The notes under the pieces were generated by a model. It had not been told where the DNA came from, searched no databases, and saw nothing but the letters and a program-made list of their open reading frames with translations. Shown piece by piece: positions 15,919-25,098 of a DNA stretch of 64,000 nt; positions within the stretch are counted from its first letter, which is position 1; each line of letters starts with the position of its first letter. The DNA is from an uncultured Gammaproteobacteria bacterium (GTDB lineage: Bacteria > Pseudomonadota > Gammaproteobacteria > PS1 > Pseudothioglobaceae). The stretch covers positions 62,001-126,000 of the forward strand of contig CAJVZH010000001.1 in NCBI GenBank assembly GCA_913020715.1. Direction: 5' to 3'. The position numbers and the translations under genes were made by a program.

Positions 15919-16797
15919 TTAAACTTGCGCTTGCGCCATTACTTCTTCAACAAAGTTGTCGACTTTCTTTTCGATGCCCTCACCTACCTCAAAACGAACA
16001 AAAGACTCAACCGCGGCGTTGTTTGCTTTTACAAGCGCACCAACCGTCGTGTCTGGGTCTTTAACGAAAGATTGACCGTACAGAGTCACCTCACCAACAA
16101 ACTTTTTCATTCTGCCAACAATCATTTTTTCAATGATGTTGTCGGGCTTGCCACTTTCTTTGGCTTGCTCGATAAAGATTGCCTTTTCTCTCTCAAGAAG
16201 GTCGTCTGAAAGCTGGTCTTCGCTAATGCATTCTGGCTTAGAGGCGGCAATGTGCATTGCAACGTCTTTGGCTAGGTCTGCGTCATTGCCCGAAAGCACG
16301 CTCACCACAGCAATTCGCTCACCGTGCTTGTATGCACCGATAACGCCATCGCTTGTTTTGATTGTTTGAACACGCCTAACAGAAACATTTTCACCAACTT
16401 TGGCGATAATGTCTTCTCTTGCTTTTTCAACTGTTTCGCCAGACTCCAGTGTTTGAGTCAAAAATGTTTCAATATCTGCCGGCTGATTTTTAAGCGCCAA
16501 AGCACCTAAAGTGCTAACAAAACCAACGAAGGCATCGCCTTTGGTTACAAAGTCAGTTTCAGAGTTAACCTCTAAAATAATGGCGGTCTTTTTATCGTCA
16601 CTCAAAGTAACGTTAACTAGGCCTTCAGATGCGATACGACCCGCCTTTTTAGCGGCTTTTGCGGCACCTGAAGCGCGCATTAGGTCGATTGCCTCTTCCA
16701 TATTTCCATCGGTCTCCATCAGGGCTTTTTTGCAGTCCATCATGCCTGAACCTGTTCTTTCTCTTAGTTCTTTAACTAAAGCGGCTGTAATTGCCAT
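15919..16797 (-). CDS. tsf: Translation elongation factor Ts
   Basis: Nucleotide exchange factor that recharges EF-Tu with GTP. The 292-residue protein starts MAITAALVKELRERTGSGMM, the family signature, at ATG 16797; an upstream in-frame ATG would add 22 unrelated residues. DCKKALMETDGN and EVNSETDFV are conserved. It follows rpsB by 16 bases, the standard rpsB-tsf operon. Nothing unusual. Confidence 0.97.
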   Translation of the reverse strand: MAITAALVKELRERTGSGMMDCKKALMETDGNMEEAIDLMRASGAAKAAKKAGRIASEGLVNVTLSDDKKTAIILEVNSETDFVTKGDAFVGFVSTLGALALKNQPADIETFLTQTLESGETVEKAREDIIAKVGENVSVRRVQTIKTSDGVIGAYKHGERIAVVSVLSGNDADLAKDVAMHIAASKPECISEDQLSDDLLEREKAIFIEQAKESGKPDNIIEKMIVGRMKKFVGEVTLYGQSFVKDPDTTVGALVKANNAAVESFVRFEVGEGIEKKVDNFVEEVMAQAQV

Positions 16798-16813
16798 ATT
16801 TTGTCTCCTGTTA

Positions 16814-17656
16814 TTACGCTTCTTTGCTTTCAGTAGTTTTTTCGTCTGTTGGTGCAGCAACAACTTCGGCTGCTACAGGCTCGCTAGCAGGAGCTGCAGC
16901 CTCAGGGGCTTTTGCTTTGTCTGCTGCTGGCTTTTTTGCTTTGTCTGCTGCTGGCTTTTTTGCTTTGGCCGTGGCAAGAGAGGCTTTTGCCTCTAGCACC
17001 GCATTTGCAATTTCTCTTGCATAATAGCCAATCGCTCTAATAGAGTCGTCATTGCCAGCAATAACGTAGTCAATACCGTCAGGACTATGGTTTGTGTCAA
17101 CAACACCAATGATTGGTAGGTGCAGTGTGCGCGCTTCGCGAACAGCGTTTTTCTCGTGACCGATATCGATAACAAAAACAACATCAGGAATGCCACCCAA
17201 ATCTTTGATACCACCCAAGCTACGCTCAAGTTTTTCCATTTCTCTGGACATCATCAAAGCTTCTTTTTTATTGAACTGGGTAAAGTTTTCTTCAGCTAGG
17301 AATTCAAGGTCTTTAAGGCGCTTAATTGAGGCCTTAATTGTTTTGTAGTTAGTCATCATTCCACCCAACCAACGATGGTTGACGTAAGGCATGCCACAAC
17401 GGATAGCCTCTTCTTTAATGATGTCACTTGCCGCTCTTTTTGTGCCAACAAAAAGAATAGAGCCGCCTGCAGCTGCAGTCTTGCTCGCAAAATTCAATAC
17501 GTCATTGAACTGTGGCAGTGTTTTTTCTAAATTGATAATATGAACACCGTTACGTGTTCCGTAGATGAAAGGTTCCATTTTTGGGTGCCAAAAACGGCTG
17601 CGGTGACCAAAGTGTACACCGGCCTCTAACATTTTCTTCATTGATGCTTTCGCCAT
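16814..17656 (-). CDS. rpsB: 30S ribosomal protein S2 with Ala/Lys-rich C-terminal extension
   Basis: Small-subunit protein S2, starting [20 protein letters not shown] at ATG 17656. The S2 core ends at about residue 230 ([10 protein letters not shown]). The remaining 50 residues are a low-complexity tail containing AKKPAADK twice in tandem and then an alanine/proline/glutamate-rich stretch. Many S2 proteins end shortly after the core, so 280 residues is long. The tail is encoded by a 24-bp tandem repeat described separately. It heads the rpsB-tsf operon. Confidence 0.97.
   Translation of the reverse strand: MAKASMKKMLEAGVHFGHRSRFWHPKMEPFIYGTRNGVHIINLEKTLPQFNDVLNFASKTAAAGGSILFVGTKRAASDIIKEEAIRCGMPYVNHRWLGGMMTNYKTIKASIKRLKDLEFLAEENFTQFNKKEALMMSREMEKLERSLGGIKDLGGIPDVVFVIDIGHEKNAVREARTLHLPIIGVVDTNHSPDGIDYVIAGNDDSIRAIGYYAREIANAVLEAKASLATAKAKKPAADKAKKPAADKAKAPEAAAPASEPVAAEVVAAPTDEKTTESKEA
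16914..16961. repeat. 24-bp tandem repeat inside rpsB
   Basis: Two identical 24-base units (16914-16937 and 16938-16961), then a partial third. In the minus frame each unit encodes AKKPAADK. The repeat length is a multiple of three, so copy changes would lengthen or shorten the S2 tail without breaking the frame. Confidence 0.9.
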
Positions 17657-17689
17657 GTTTTCTCCTGGGTTAAGACTTCCACGTCGCCT

Positions 17690-17725
17690 AACAATCAACC
17701 CCGATTAAAGGGCACCCTGATTGTT
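17690..17725 (-). promoter_or_regulatory. Possible structured leader of rpsB
   Basis: An eight-base perfect inverted repeat (17690-17697 with 17718-17725) lies 34 bases upstream of the rpsB start, with inner CCCC/GGG pairing. In gammaproteobacteria the rpsB leader is a known target of S2 feedback. Position and strand fit such an element, but I cannot match the fold to the known family. Confidence 0.35.
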
Positions 17726-17921
17726 ATTGGGGCTCTGTGTGATACATTAAATAATCAAGCACTAACAAACGTTAAATACTTGCCTTGTTTTTTAGCAAAA
17801 AAACATAGTTGTTATCGCTAAAAGCCAAGTATTATCCCATACTTTTGTTGTTATGACAAAGAGTTGGCTGGCGGCTGTTTTTGATACAGCAAGCTTCTTG
17901 CGTTCGAGTATTAATGGGAGG

Positions 17922-18557
17922 TTATTTTTTCAACCCCGCCTCAAAATCATCCTTGAACACATCTATAGGACCGGGCTCACACTCCAGTTTGGCTCTTAAA
18001 ATTGCCCCCTCCCAGCCAATCCAAAACAGTTTGGCTTTTACTGCACAATTGATGTTTGGTGATATTTCGCCATTTGTTTGAGCCTTAAGTAAACAAACCT
18101 CTGTTTTTTTCTGCCACTTGCAAAGCACATCTACGATTTTTTGTCTAAATATAGTCGGAAGAACAGTAATTTCTTGGCCCAAGTTGCCAATCAAGCAGCC
18201 ACGATCAAAATTATGTCGTACCATATTAGTGCGCGCCTCCATAATAAAATCGTTAATACGCTCCAAAGGTGTGCGGGCTTCGTTTAAGTATGACCTATCT
18301 AGCATTTTGGCAAAAAAGTCGTCGTAAGCGTCAATCAAGGCCAGACCAAATAATTCCTTACTGTCATAGTAAGCATAAAAAGAGCCTTTGGGTAGTCCTG
18401 CTTTTTTTGTAACTTCATCTAACCCTGTTGCCTCAAAACCCTTCTGAGTTAAAAGAGAAACGCCGGAGAATATTAGTGATAGGCGATTTTTTTCAGTTTC
18501 TTCGAGGTTTTTTTTGGGCCTGCCACGCTGTTGCTTTGTAATAATCTCCTTATTCAT
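17922..18557 (-). CDS. acuR: TetR-family repressor, AcuR-like
   Basis: A 211-residue TetR regulator. After a basic GRPKK head, residues about 25-72 form the helix-turn-helix (GFEATGLDEVTKKAGLPKGS then FYAYYDSKELFG). The ligand domain contains RGCLIGNLGQEI and FWIGWEGAILRAKLE, segments that closely resemble AcuR, the acrylate-responsive repressor of DMSP-lyase/acrylate genes in Rhodobacter. It is the last gene behind dmdC, 92 bases away, on the same strand. It probably controls this DMSP operon and perhaps dddP; its inducer here (acrylate or a CoA intermediate) is unknown. NemR-like sensing of other electrophiles is the alternative. Confidence 0.75.
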   Translation of the reverse strand: MNKEIITKQQRGRPKKNLEETEKNRLSLIFSGVSLLTQKGFEATGLDEVTKKAGLPKGSFYAYYDSKELFGLALIDAYDDFFAKMLDRSYLNEARTPLERINDFIMEARTNMVRHNFDRGCLIGNLGQEITVLPTIFRQKIVDVLCKWQKKTEVCLLKAQTNGEISPNINCAVKAKLFWIGWEGAILRAKLECEPGPIDVFKDDFEAGLKK

Positions 18558-18649
18558 GAGTTTTGATGTGTGGAGCCTCTTGCTTGGTAAGTAGTTTGTT
18601 GGTGTTTAGTGTTTTAGTAGTATTAAGCATAATTTTGTCTAGTCATAAA

Positions 18650-20377
18650 TTAATCAAGAGACCCGTTTAAAAGGTGTTGAATTATTGAATGGTGTGCTAG
18701 GTGGCGCGGAAGCACGGTATCTATAAAAGCACCTGCATTCGAGAGGCGAGTATGCACAAACTCTTTGAGATACGTGCCGTTAATTTCGCTCTTACTAGCC
18801 GCGGCGGCACTTTCAATTAGTCGCCAAGCCGTAGCAATTACGCTGGTCATCATTAAAAAATCAAAAGCAATACCGCCTAGCAGTTTTTTGTTGCTCTTGT
18901 TATTTAGTATAAGGCTTGCGGTATCTTCTAATACTTTGACGGCCTGGCCGTAGCTTTCTATCTGCATTTTAGTGAGAAAAGTGGTGCCGCTGGTGCAGGT
19001 TAAATTCATTTCTTGAATGAGCTCATTAAGCGCACACGCTTCATCGCTTACCACCTTTCGAAAGATAAAGTCCATCGCCTGAATGCCATTCGTGCCCTCA
19101 TATATAGGCAAAATCCGGGCATCACGAAACAATTGACCAACGCCTGTTTCTTCAATATAGCCAGCACCGCCGTGGCACTGGATGCCGAGATTCACAACCT
19201 CTTGTGCAATTTCAGTGCACCAACACTTTACCAAGGGCGTCAGCAGGCCGACTCGGCGTTTATGAAGCCCAGCCTTTGTGGGTGTGATTATTGCTTTGGA
19301 TTGGTCGACCTCGGCACAAGCGTAATATGCCAGAGACCGTGCGCCATCAGTAAGAACTTGCATCAGGGTGAGCATGCGTTTTACGTCTGCGTGTCTAATA
19401 ATTGGGCCAGGCTCACTAAAGCCAATCGCAACACCTTGTATCCGTTCATTGCAATACGAAACAGCCTGTTGGCATGCTCTATCTGCCACCGAAACACCTT
19501 GAAGGCCAACCGTAAGCCGAGCGTTGTTCATCATTGCAAACATGCACTCTAAGCCCTTGTTTTCTTCTCCAACCAAATAACCTATCGCGCCAGAGTTGTC
19601 GCCGTAGCTCATCACGCAGGTTGGGCTGCCGTGCAAGCCAATTTTCTTTTCAAGTGAAATTGCTCTGCAGTCATTCTTTTGACCCAACTCACCTTTTGAA
19701 TCTGTCAGCATTTTTGGAACCAAGAAAAGAGAGATCCCCTTAACCCCATCTGGAGCATTAGGCAGTCTGGCAAGGACAAGGTGTGCAATGTTTTCGGCCA
19801 TGTCGTGATCACCCCACGTGATAAAGATCTTTTGCCCTTTGATAAGGTAATGACCACCCTCTTGCCAAGCTTTGGTTTTTATTGCGCCCACATCCGAGCC
19901 AGCGCCGGGCTCTGTGAGGTTCATTGTGCCGGTCCAAACGCCACTAACAAGCTTTGGTAGATAGATATTCTTTAGCCTTTCTGTTGCCCCATAGCTAACT
20001 GCCTCAACAGTGCCCTGGGTAAGCAGCGGGCATATACCCCAGGACATGTTTGCAGCATGCCACATCTCTTGGATGCTGGCTGCAAGTACAAACGGCAAGC
20101 CTTGGCCACCGTACTTGGGGTCGAACTGCAAAGAGCCCCAGCCGCCATTAACGAACTCTTGATAAGCCTCCTTAAAGCCATCTGGGGTGCTAACAACGCC
20201 GTCATGGGTAATTGAAACGCCTTGCTCGTCACCACTTTTATTGAGCGGTGCAAGCTTGTCCCTCGCCAGCCTATTGGCAGCCTCTAAAAGCGTGGGAACA
20301 ATCTCAGTAACATCGTTATTATTCAACAGCACTTCATTTAAAAGAAATTGCATTTCACTCACTGGTGCTGTATACAT
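18650..20377 (-). CDS. dmdC: Acyl-CoA dehydrogenase, likely methylmercaptopropionyl-CoA dehydrogenase DmdC
   Basis: A 575-residue long-type acyl-CoA dehydrogenase. The N-terminus YTAPVSEMQFLLNEVL, the central GTMNLTEPGAGSDVGAIKTK and the C-terminal PIYEGTNGIQAMDF (with the catalytic glutamate) match the DmdC group, which oxidises methylmercaptopropionyl-CoA to methylthioacryloyl-CoA with FAD. The same family includes ordinary fatty acyl-CoA dehydrogenases, so the name leans on context: dmdB is nine bases upstream and dmdA heads the divergent strand. ATG 20377 is chosen because the family homology starts there, although no ribosome site is obvious. Confidence 0.8.
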   Translation of the reverse strand: MYTAPVSEMQFLLNEVLLNNNDVTEIVPTLLEAANRLARDKLAPLNKSGDEQGVSITHDGVVSTPDGFKEAYQEFVNGGWGSLQFDPKYGGQGLPFVLAASIQEMWHAANMSWGICPLLTQGTVEAVSYGATERLKNIYLPKLVSGVWTGTMNLTEPGAGSDVGAIKTKAWQEGGHYLIKGQKIFITWGDHDMAENIAHLVLARLPNAPDGVKGISLFLVPKMLTDSKGELGQKNDCRAISLEKKIGLHGSPTCVMSYGDNSGAIGYLVGEENKGLECMFAMMNNARLTVGLQGVSVADRACQQAVSYCNERIQGVAIGFSEPGPIIRHADVKRMLTLMQVLTDGARSLAYYACAEVDQSKAIITPTKAGLHKRRVGLLTPLVKCWCTEIAQEVVNLGIQCHGGAGYIEETGVGQLFRDARILPIYEGTNGIQAMDFIFRKVVSDEACALNELIQEMNLTCTSGTTFLTKMQIESYGQAVKVLEDTASLILNNKSNKKLLGGIAFDFLMMTSVIATAWRLIESAAAASKSEINGTYLKEFVHTRLSNAGAFIDTVLPRHLAHHSIIQHLLNGSLD

Positions 20378-20386
20378 AAGTTTAAT

Positions 20387-21991
20387 TTATTGGTTTGAGA
20401 ATGTTTTACGCAAAGCGTGTTTTTGAACCTTCCCTGTTGCTGTTTTGGGTAACGGGCCAAAGATAATTTTTTTTGGACTTTTAAATTTGGCCATATTTTC
20501 TTTACAAAATTGAATCAGGGCGCGCTCAGTAGTAGTCGAGCCGGGTTTAATCTCAACAAAAGCACAAGGCACCTCTCCCCAAAGCTCATCGGGCATGGCA
20601 ACCACGGCCGCTTCGCCGACATCAGGATGTTTGTACAATACATTTTCAATCTCAATGGAGGAGATATTTTCACCACCAGAAATAATAATATCTTTTGAGC
20701 GGTCTTTAATTTGTATATAGCCGTCACTATGCACAACAGCCAAATCACCGCTGTGAAACCAGCCTCCTGCAAAAGCCTCATCGGTTGCTTCAGGGTTGTT
20801 TAAGTAGCCCATCATACAGGTGTTACCACGAATGACAATTTCACCGATAGTTTCACCGTCAAAAGGCACTAGCTTGCCACTATTTTGGTCAATTACACCA
20901 ACACCTTCTGCCATCGGAAAGCGCACACCCTGCCTTGATCTTAGCTGGGCCTGCTCATCACTTGACTTTGACTGCCACTCTGCCTGGGGTGCAGCTTGAA
21001 GTATGTGGCCGTAAGTTTCGGTAAGGCCATAAACGTGCATAACGTCAAAACCCAGTGCCATCATGTTTTCTAGCGTCTTGACTGGTGGCGGCGCACCTGC
21101 AGTCATGACGTGAACCGTGTGGTTAAAAGACTTTTTGATGCCGTCAGGCGCATTGGCCAGCATGTTGAGCATAATAGGCGCGCCGCCAAAGTGTGTAACC
21201 CCATGCTCTTCGATTTTACCGAACACCACCTCAGGTATAAAAGTGCGGAGACAGACAACCGTTCCCGCAACAGCGGCCATGGTCCAAGCGTGACCCCAGC
21301 CATTGCAGTGAAACATAGGCACGGTGTATAAATACCTTGGATGGTTTGGTAGTTGCCATCCAATGACGGTTCCCATGCTCATCAGATACGAGCCTCGGTG
21401 GTGGTAAACGACACCTTTTGGTTTCCCGGTTGTGCCTGATGTATAGTTGAGCGAGAGAGGGCTCCATTCGTCTTCAGGGCGCACCCACTCGAAGTCGGCA
21501 CTGCCTGTGGATAAAACACTTTCGTAGTCCGGCGCAGTTATATTGCTTGTTGGTTTTGAATTAGCGTGCGGGTCATTTATTAAAATTACCCGAGGTTTAT
21601 TTGCGGACTTTACTAAAGCGGCTTCCGCTACTTCGGCCAGCTCGGCATCAACAATCAATACTTTTGCGTTGCCGTCTTCCAAAATATAGGCAATAGTTTG
21701 TGCATCCAAGCGGGTATTAATGGTATTTAATACTGCGCCAGCCATCGGCACTGAAAAATGCGATTCAAACATTTCCGGCGTATTAAAAGCAAGGACAGCT
21801 ACAGTATCACCTTCAGCAATACCCAGGCCCACAAAGGCGTCGGCCATTTTGACACAGCGCTCTCTCAAAGCCCCCCATGTAAGTTCTTTATCCTCATAAA
21901 TGAGCGCGACTCTGTGACTGAACACATCTGCAGAGCGATGCAGAAAAGAAATAGGGGTGAGGGGCACGAAATTTGCTAAGGTTTTTTTCAC
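20387..21991 (-). CDS. dmdB: Acyl-CoA synthetase, likely methylmercaptopropionate-CoA ligase DmdB
   Basis: A 534-residue AMP-forming ligase. YTSGTTGKPKGVVYHHRG is the ATP-binding loop, VYGLTETYGH the adenylation motif, GWFHSGDLAVVHSDGYI the hinge region and PKTATGKVQKHALR carries the catalytic lysine. DmdB activates 3-methylmercaptopropionate, the product of DmdA, with CoA. It lies between the FadN-like gene and dmdC, spaced 4 and 9 bases. The GTG at 21991, behind TAGGAATT, is preferred; an upstream in-frame ATG (22024) would overlap the previous gene by 29 bases. Medium-chain fatty acid activation is the alternative role. Confidence 0.8.
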   Translation of the reverse strand: MKKTLANFVPLTPISFLHRSADVFSHRVALIYEDKELTWGALRERCVKMADAFVGLGIAEGDTVAVLAFNTPEMFESHFSVPMAGAVLNTINTRLDAQTIAYILEDGNAKVLIVDAELAEVAEAALVKSANKPRVILINDPHANSKPTSNITAPDYESVLSTGSADFEWVRPEDEWSPLSLNYTSGTTGKPKGVVYHHRGSYLMSMGTVIGWQLPNHPRYLYTVPMFHCNGWGHAWTMAAVAGTVVCLRTFIPEVVFGKIEEHGVTHFGGAPIMLNMLANAPDGIKKSFNHTVHVMTAGAPPPVKTLENMMALGFDVMHVYGLTETYGHILQAAPQAEWQSKSSDEQAQLRSRQGVRFPMAEGVGVIDQNSGKLVPFDGETIGEIVIRGNTCMMGYLNNPEATDEAFAGGWFHSGDLAVVHSDGYIQIKDRSKDIIISGGENISSIEIENVLYKHPDVGEAAVVAMPDELWGEVPCAFVEIKPGSTTTERALIQFCKENMAKFKSPKKIIFGPLPKTATGKVQKHALRKTFSNQ

Positions 21992-21995
21992 GAAG

Positions 21996-24293
21996 TTAAT
22001 TCCTAAGGGTTTGACCTGTATCAAGCATACTGACGATGCGTGCCTGAGTTTCCGGTGACTTAGCTAAACTTAAAAACGAAGCTCGTTCTGCATTGAAAAG
22101 GCCTTGTTCGGTCACTAAAGTGCCTTCAACACAATCTCCTCCAGTAACTATCCTTGCAATTTCCACGCCAACTGTTTGGTCGTGAGGTGTTAAGAAGCCC
22201 TTCTCAAGGTTTTTTGATAGCCATAATTTCATTTCCTCAAAATGTGTTTTTCCAGTTAGCCTTAGCGGTTCTCTTGGTGGCGTTTTTTTCACCTCGTCAA
22301 GGGCTGAAAGGGCTATGCCTAACATGTGGTCTCGGTTTACGTGGAAACTATCTCCCAGCCTAGTAAAAGCAAGTTTTTCAGCGTCTAAAGGAGAGCTTGC
22401 AAGCTTACCAAGACCAATATTCATAAAGGCATTCCATGTGGCTTGTCGAGAATCTCCAAGTTTTTCATTCCATCGATATAGGGCTTCTTTACAGCCGCCA
22501 CCAGACGGTATCAGGCCTACGGAAGATTCGACAAGCCCCATCACGGAGTTGGTGTTGGCTATTACTTGGTCGGTGTGCAGTACGACCTCAAAACCACCGC
22601 CTATAGACATGCCAACAGGCGCCGATATTACGGCTAGGCTACTGTCCCGCATTTGGAGCATTGTATTTTGGAAGTGCTTGAGAAAGTTGTCAAGTTTCTG
22701 ATAATCGTTCATTTCAAAGCATTCACGAACACTCCAAAGACTAACACCGCATGAGAAATGCTGAGAATCGTTGTGTACAATAACCCCCCTCAACCCTCTT
22801 TTTTCGGCCTCATAGACAGCATCCGACAAAACGTCTAAAGAGTCGCTATCCAGCGCGTTGGCTTTAGAGTGAAACTCCACCACAGCAGCCTCTTTATACT
22901 CATACCAACTGGCAGCAGCGTTGCTATTTTCTGCCCTTAATGTTTGTTTGAGCTCTGAAAACCTGAGCACCCCACTTGAGCGCACTATTGGAGCGTAGAT
23001 ACCAGTTTCTTGAAGGGCCTGCAAGCCTTCGGCTGACACATTGTAAAAGTTATTTTCAGCATTTTTTAGCAAAAAGGCTGGGACAGGCCTTTCTTCTTCC
23101 GCAAGCCTCTGAATAAAATATTCGTGACCGATACTGTCAAGAAGTTCAAACGGACCCTTGATCCAGTTGTAGCCTAGTTTCATAGCATCATCAATATCTG
23201 CGGGGTTGCTGGTTACATCTGGTAGCAGCGATGCGGCATAACACAGCACTTCTGACAATACTTTCCAAGCAAATTCGCCATGTAGCCCACGGTCTTGAAG
23301 CAACACTTTAACGCCTTCTTTTTCGCTCTTTTCTAGCAAGTCCGATTTGATCCTGGCAAAGGAAGTGTACTCGCCACTGTTAAAATCGATAGCTTTTCTG
23401 TCGATGCCAAGGCCTTGATAAAATCCTTGATTGTTCTTGTTGCCAGTTTGTCCATTGGCAACCATATTGGCAACAAATTTATTTGTTTTGGCGTACTTGT
23501 GAAAGGGGTCGTTGTCAGGCAGGATATTAACCAAGCTTTGCGCAACATCCACCATTAGGTCGATACCAATTAGGTCGTAAAGGCCAAAAACCCCAGTTTT
23601 TGGAAAACCAAACGGTCTGCCAAATATTGCATCGGCCTCGGCTGGAGACAAACCCATCTCAAAAGCAAGGTTGAGTGCACATTGGATTGCAAATACCCCA
23701 ACCCTATTTGCTAAAAAACCTGGCTTGTCTTCACAAAGGATAACGCCTTTTCCAAGCTGTCTTTCACTAAACTTATTAAGGATGCTAACAACCTCGTCAG
23801 TTGTTTGCTCGCCTCGAACAAGCTCAAGCAAGCGCATAAATCTAACAGGGTTAAAAAAGTGAGTAATAGCAAAGTGTTGACAAAATGAGTCTGGCATTCC
23901 TTTCGTCAAAATAGCAATTGGGATTGTGGAGGTATTTGAGGTGATGATGGTGTCAGCGCTACAACAGTCAATTAAATTCCTATATAGCTGTTGTTTCAGG
24001 TTGAGTCTCTCAACAATAGCTTCCGCCACCCAGTCACAATCGGCAAGTTTGTCAAAGTCGTCTCTAGTGTTGCCAATATAAATGAGTGCCTCGGCTTCCT
24101 CGCTGATAAGCCCCGGCATTTCAGGATTTTTAAGGCGCTCCAGTCCTTTACGAGCAAGAGCATTAACATCTTCCCCTTCAGTTGGAAGATCAAGTAGTAT
24201 TACCTCAATTCCGGCATTAGCCACTTGGCCTGCGATGCCAGCCCCCATTGTTCCCGCACCAATAACCCCTACTTTTTTTATAGATTTTTTCAT
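21996..24293 (-). CDS. FadN-like 3-hydroxyacyl-CoA dehydrogenase/enoyl-CoA hydratase fusion
   Basis: A 765-residue bifunctional enzyme with the dehydrogenase first (about 1-440) and a crotonase domain last (about 450-690), the order of FadN and opposite to FadB/FadJ. GVIGAGTMGAGIAGQVANAG binds NAD, and HFFNPVRFMRLLELVRG contains the catalytic histidine region. In the crotonase part, IGGGFE supplies Glu569 and GLVESSVGLIP Glu589, 20 residues apart as in active hydratases and in DmdD. In this operon it could hydrate methylthioacryloyl-CoA in place of DmdD, or serve general beta-oxidation. It is 13 bases after the hydrolase and 4 before dmdB. No thiolase partner is adjacent. Confidence 0.85.
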   Translation of the reverse strand: MKKSIKKVGVIGAGTMGAGIAGQVANAGIEVILLDLPTEGEDVNALARKGLERLKNPEMPGLISEEAEALIYIGNTRDDFDKLADCDWVAEAIVERLNLKQQLYRNLIDCCSADTIITSNTSTIPIAILTKGMPDSFCQHFAITHFFNPVRFMRLLELVRGEQTTDEVVSILNKFSERQLGKGVILCEDKPGFLANRVGVFAIQCALNLAFEMGLSPAEADAIFGRPFGFPKTGVFGLYDLIGIDLMVDVAQSLVNILPDNDPFHKYAKTNKFVANMVANGQTGNKNNQGFYQGLGIDRKAIDFNSGEYTSFARIKSDLLEKSEKEGVKVLLQDRGLHGEFAWKVLSEVLCYAASLLPDVTSNPADIDDAMKLGYNWIKGPFELLDSIGHEYFIQRLAEEERPVPAFLLKNAENNFYNVSAEGLQALQETGIYAPIVRSSGVLRFSELKQTLRAENSNAAASWYEYKEAAVVEFHSKANALDSDSLDVLSDAVYEAEKRGLRGVIVHNDSQHFSCGVSLWSVRECFEMNDYQKLDNFLKHFQNTMLQMRDSSLAVISAPVGMSIGGGFEVVLHTDQVIANTNSVMGLVESSVGLIPSGGGCKEALYRWNEKLGDSRQATWNAFMNIGLGKLASSPLDAEKLAFTRLGDSFHVNRDHMLGIALSALDEVKKTPPREPLRLTGKTHFEEMKLWLSKNLEKGFLTPHDQTVGVEIARIVTGGDCVEGTLVTEQGLFNAERASFLSLAKSPETQARIVSMLDTGQTLRN

Positions 24294-24306
24294 TTGTTAA
24301 TACTTT

Positions 24307-25098
24307 TTAGTTGGTGTGTTTTCCGATAAAAGATTTGGCTGCATCCAGTGTCTTTTTTGGTGACTCAAGTGGCAGCATATGTCCACTATTGTCAATTTGA
24401 GACACCTTGGCTTTTAGGTGATCGGCCAACTCTAGACCAAACTTACAGGGCGTCATTCTGTCTTCAGTAGCCAGAATTACGTGAGAGGGACAGCGAATAT
24501 TTTGTACCATGTCACCACCCCTGGTGTAAGCTTGGCACGCCTTAAGATCAATTGCTAGAGGGTTGTCTGACATTACTTGCCTGCCAATGGCAATGGGCTG
24601 CATTCCAGGGACCGCACTAACACCCAACTGCGCGGTTGAACCAAACCCCCACTTGAGCATAAGGTCCGCAGCGGCAGCGGCAGAGGACTTCGCTGTAGTG
24701 ACCAAGTCCTCATTAACGGGTATGGATTCTGCACTTGCAATTGCGGTTAGTGTTTTTAAGCGGCCCTCCAGAAGGTTTGCAGCCTCAAGCGCAATTAAAA
24801 AGCCCATGGAGTGGCCAACCAAATGAATGGAGGTGGCACCAGCAGAATCGAGTGCGTCAACTAGCCATTTTCCCATGGCCTCTATTGAGCCCAGGGGCTT
24901 GCCTTCAGAGAGGCTGTGACCGGGAAGGTCTGGGGCAAAAACAGAGTATCCGTGAAAGGCGAACCATCTTGCTTGTAGTGCCCAGCACCTGTGATCAAGG
25001 CCACTACCATGCACCAAAACAACGGTTGGCTTGCTGTTGTCAAAAACCTGGCCACCTGTAGCGACGAATATTTTTTCTTTATTTATTGTTACAATCAT
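24307..25098 (-). CDS. Alpha/beta hydrolase of the DMSP operon
   Basis: A 263-residue alpha/beta-fold hydrolase. VLVHGSGLDHRCW forms the oxyanion loop, VGHSMGFLIALEAA carries the nucleophilic serine, and NSGHMLPLESP the catalytic histidine. Its ATG overlaps the metY stop by four bases (ATGA), so the two are translationally coupled. The substrate is unknown. Inference: release of an acid from a CoA or thio ester in the methylmercaptopropionate branch, or of O-acyl groups connected with the MetY substrate. General esterases share all these motifs. Confidence 0.8.
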   Translation of the reverse strand: MIVTINKEKIFVATGGQVFDNSKPTVVLVHGSGLDHRCWALQARWFAFHGYSVFAPDLPGHSLSEGKPLGSIEAMGKWLVDALDSAGATSIHLVGHSMGFLIALEAANLLEGRLKTLTAIASAESIPVNEDLVTTAKSSAAAAADLMLKWGFGSTAQLGVSAVPGMQPIAIGRQVMSDNPLAIDLKACQAYTRGGDMVQNIRCPSHVILATEDRMTPCKFGLELADHLKAKVSQIDNSGHMLPLESPKKTLDAAKSFIGKHTN

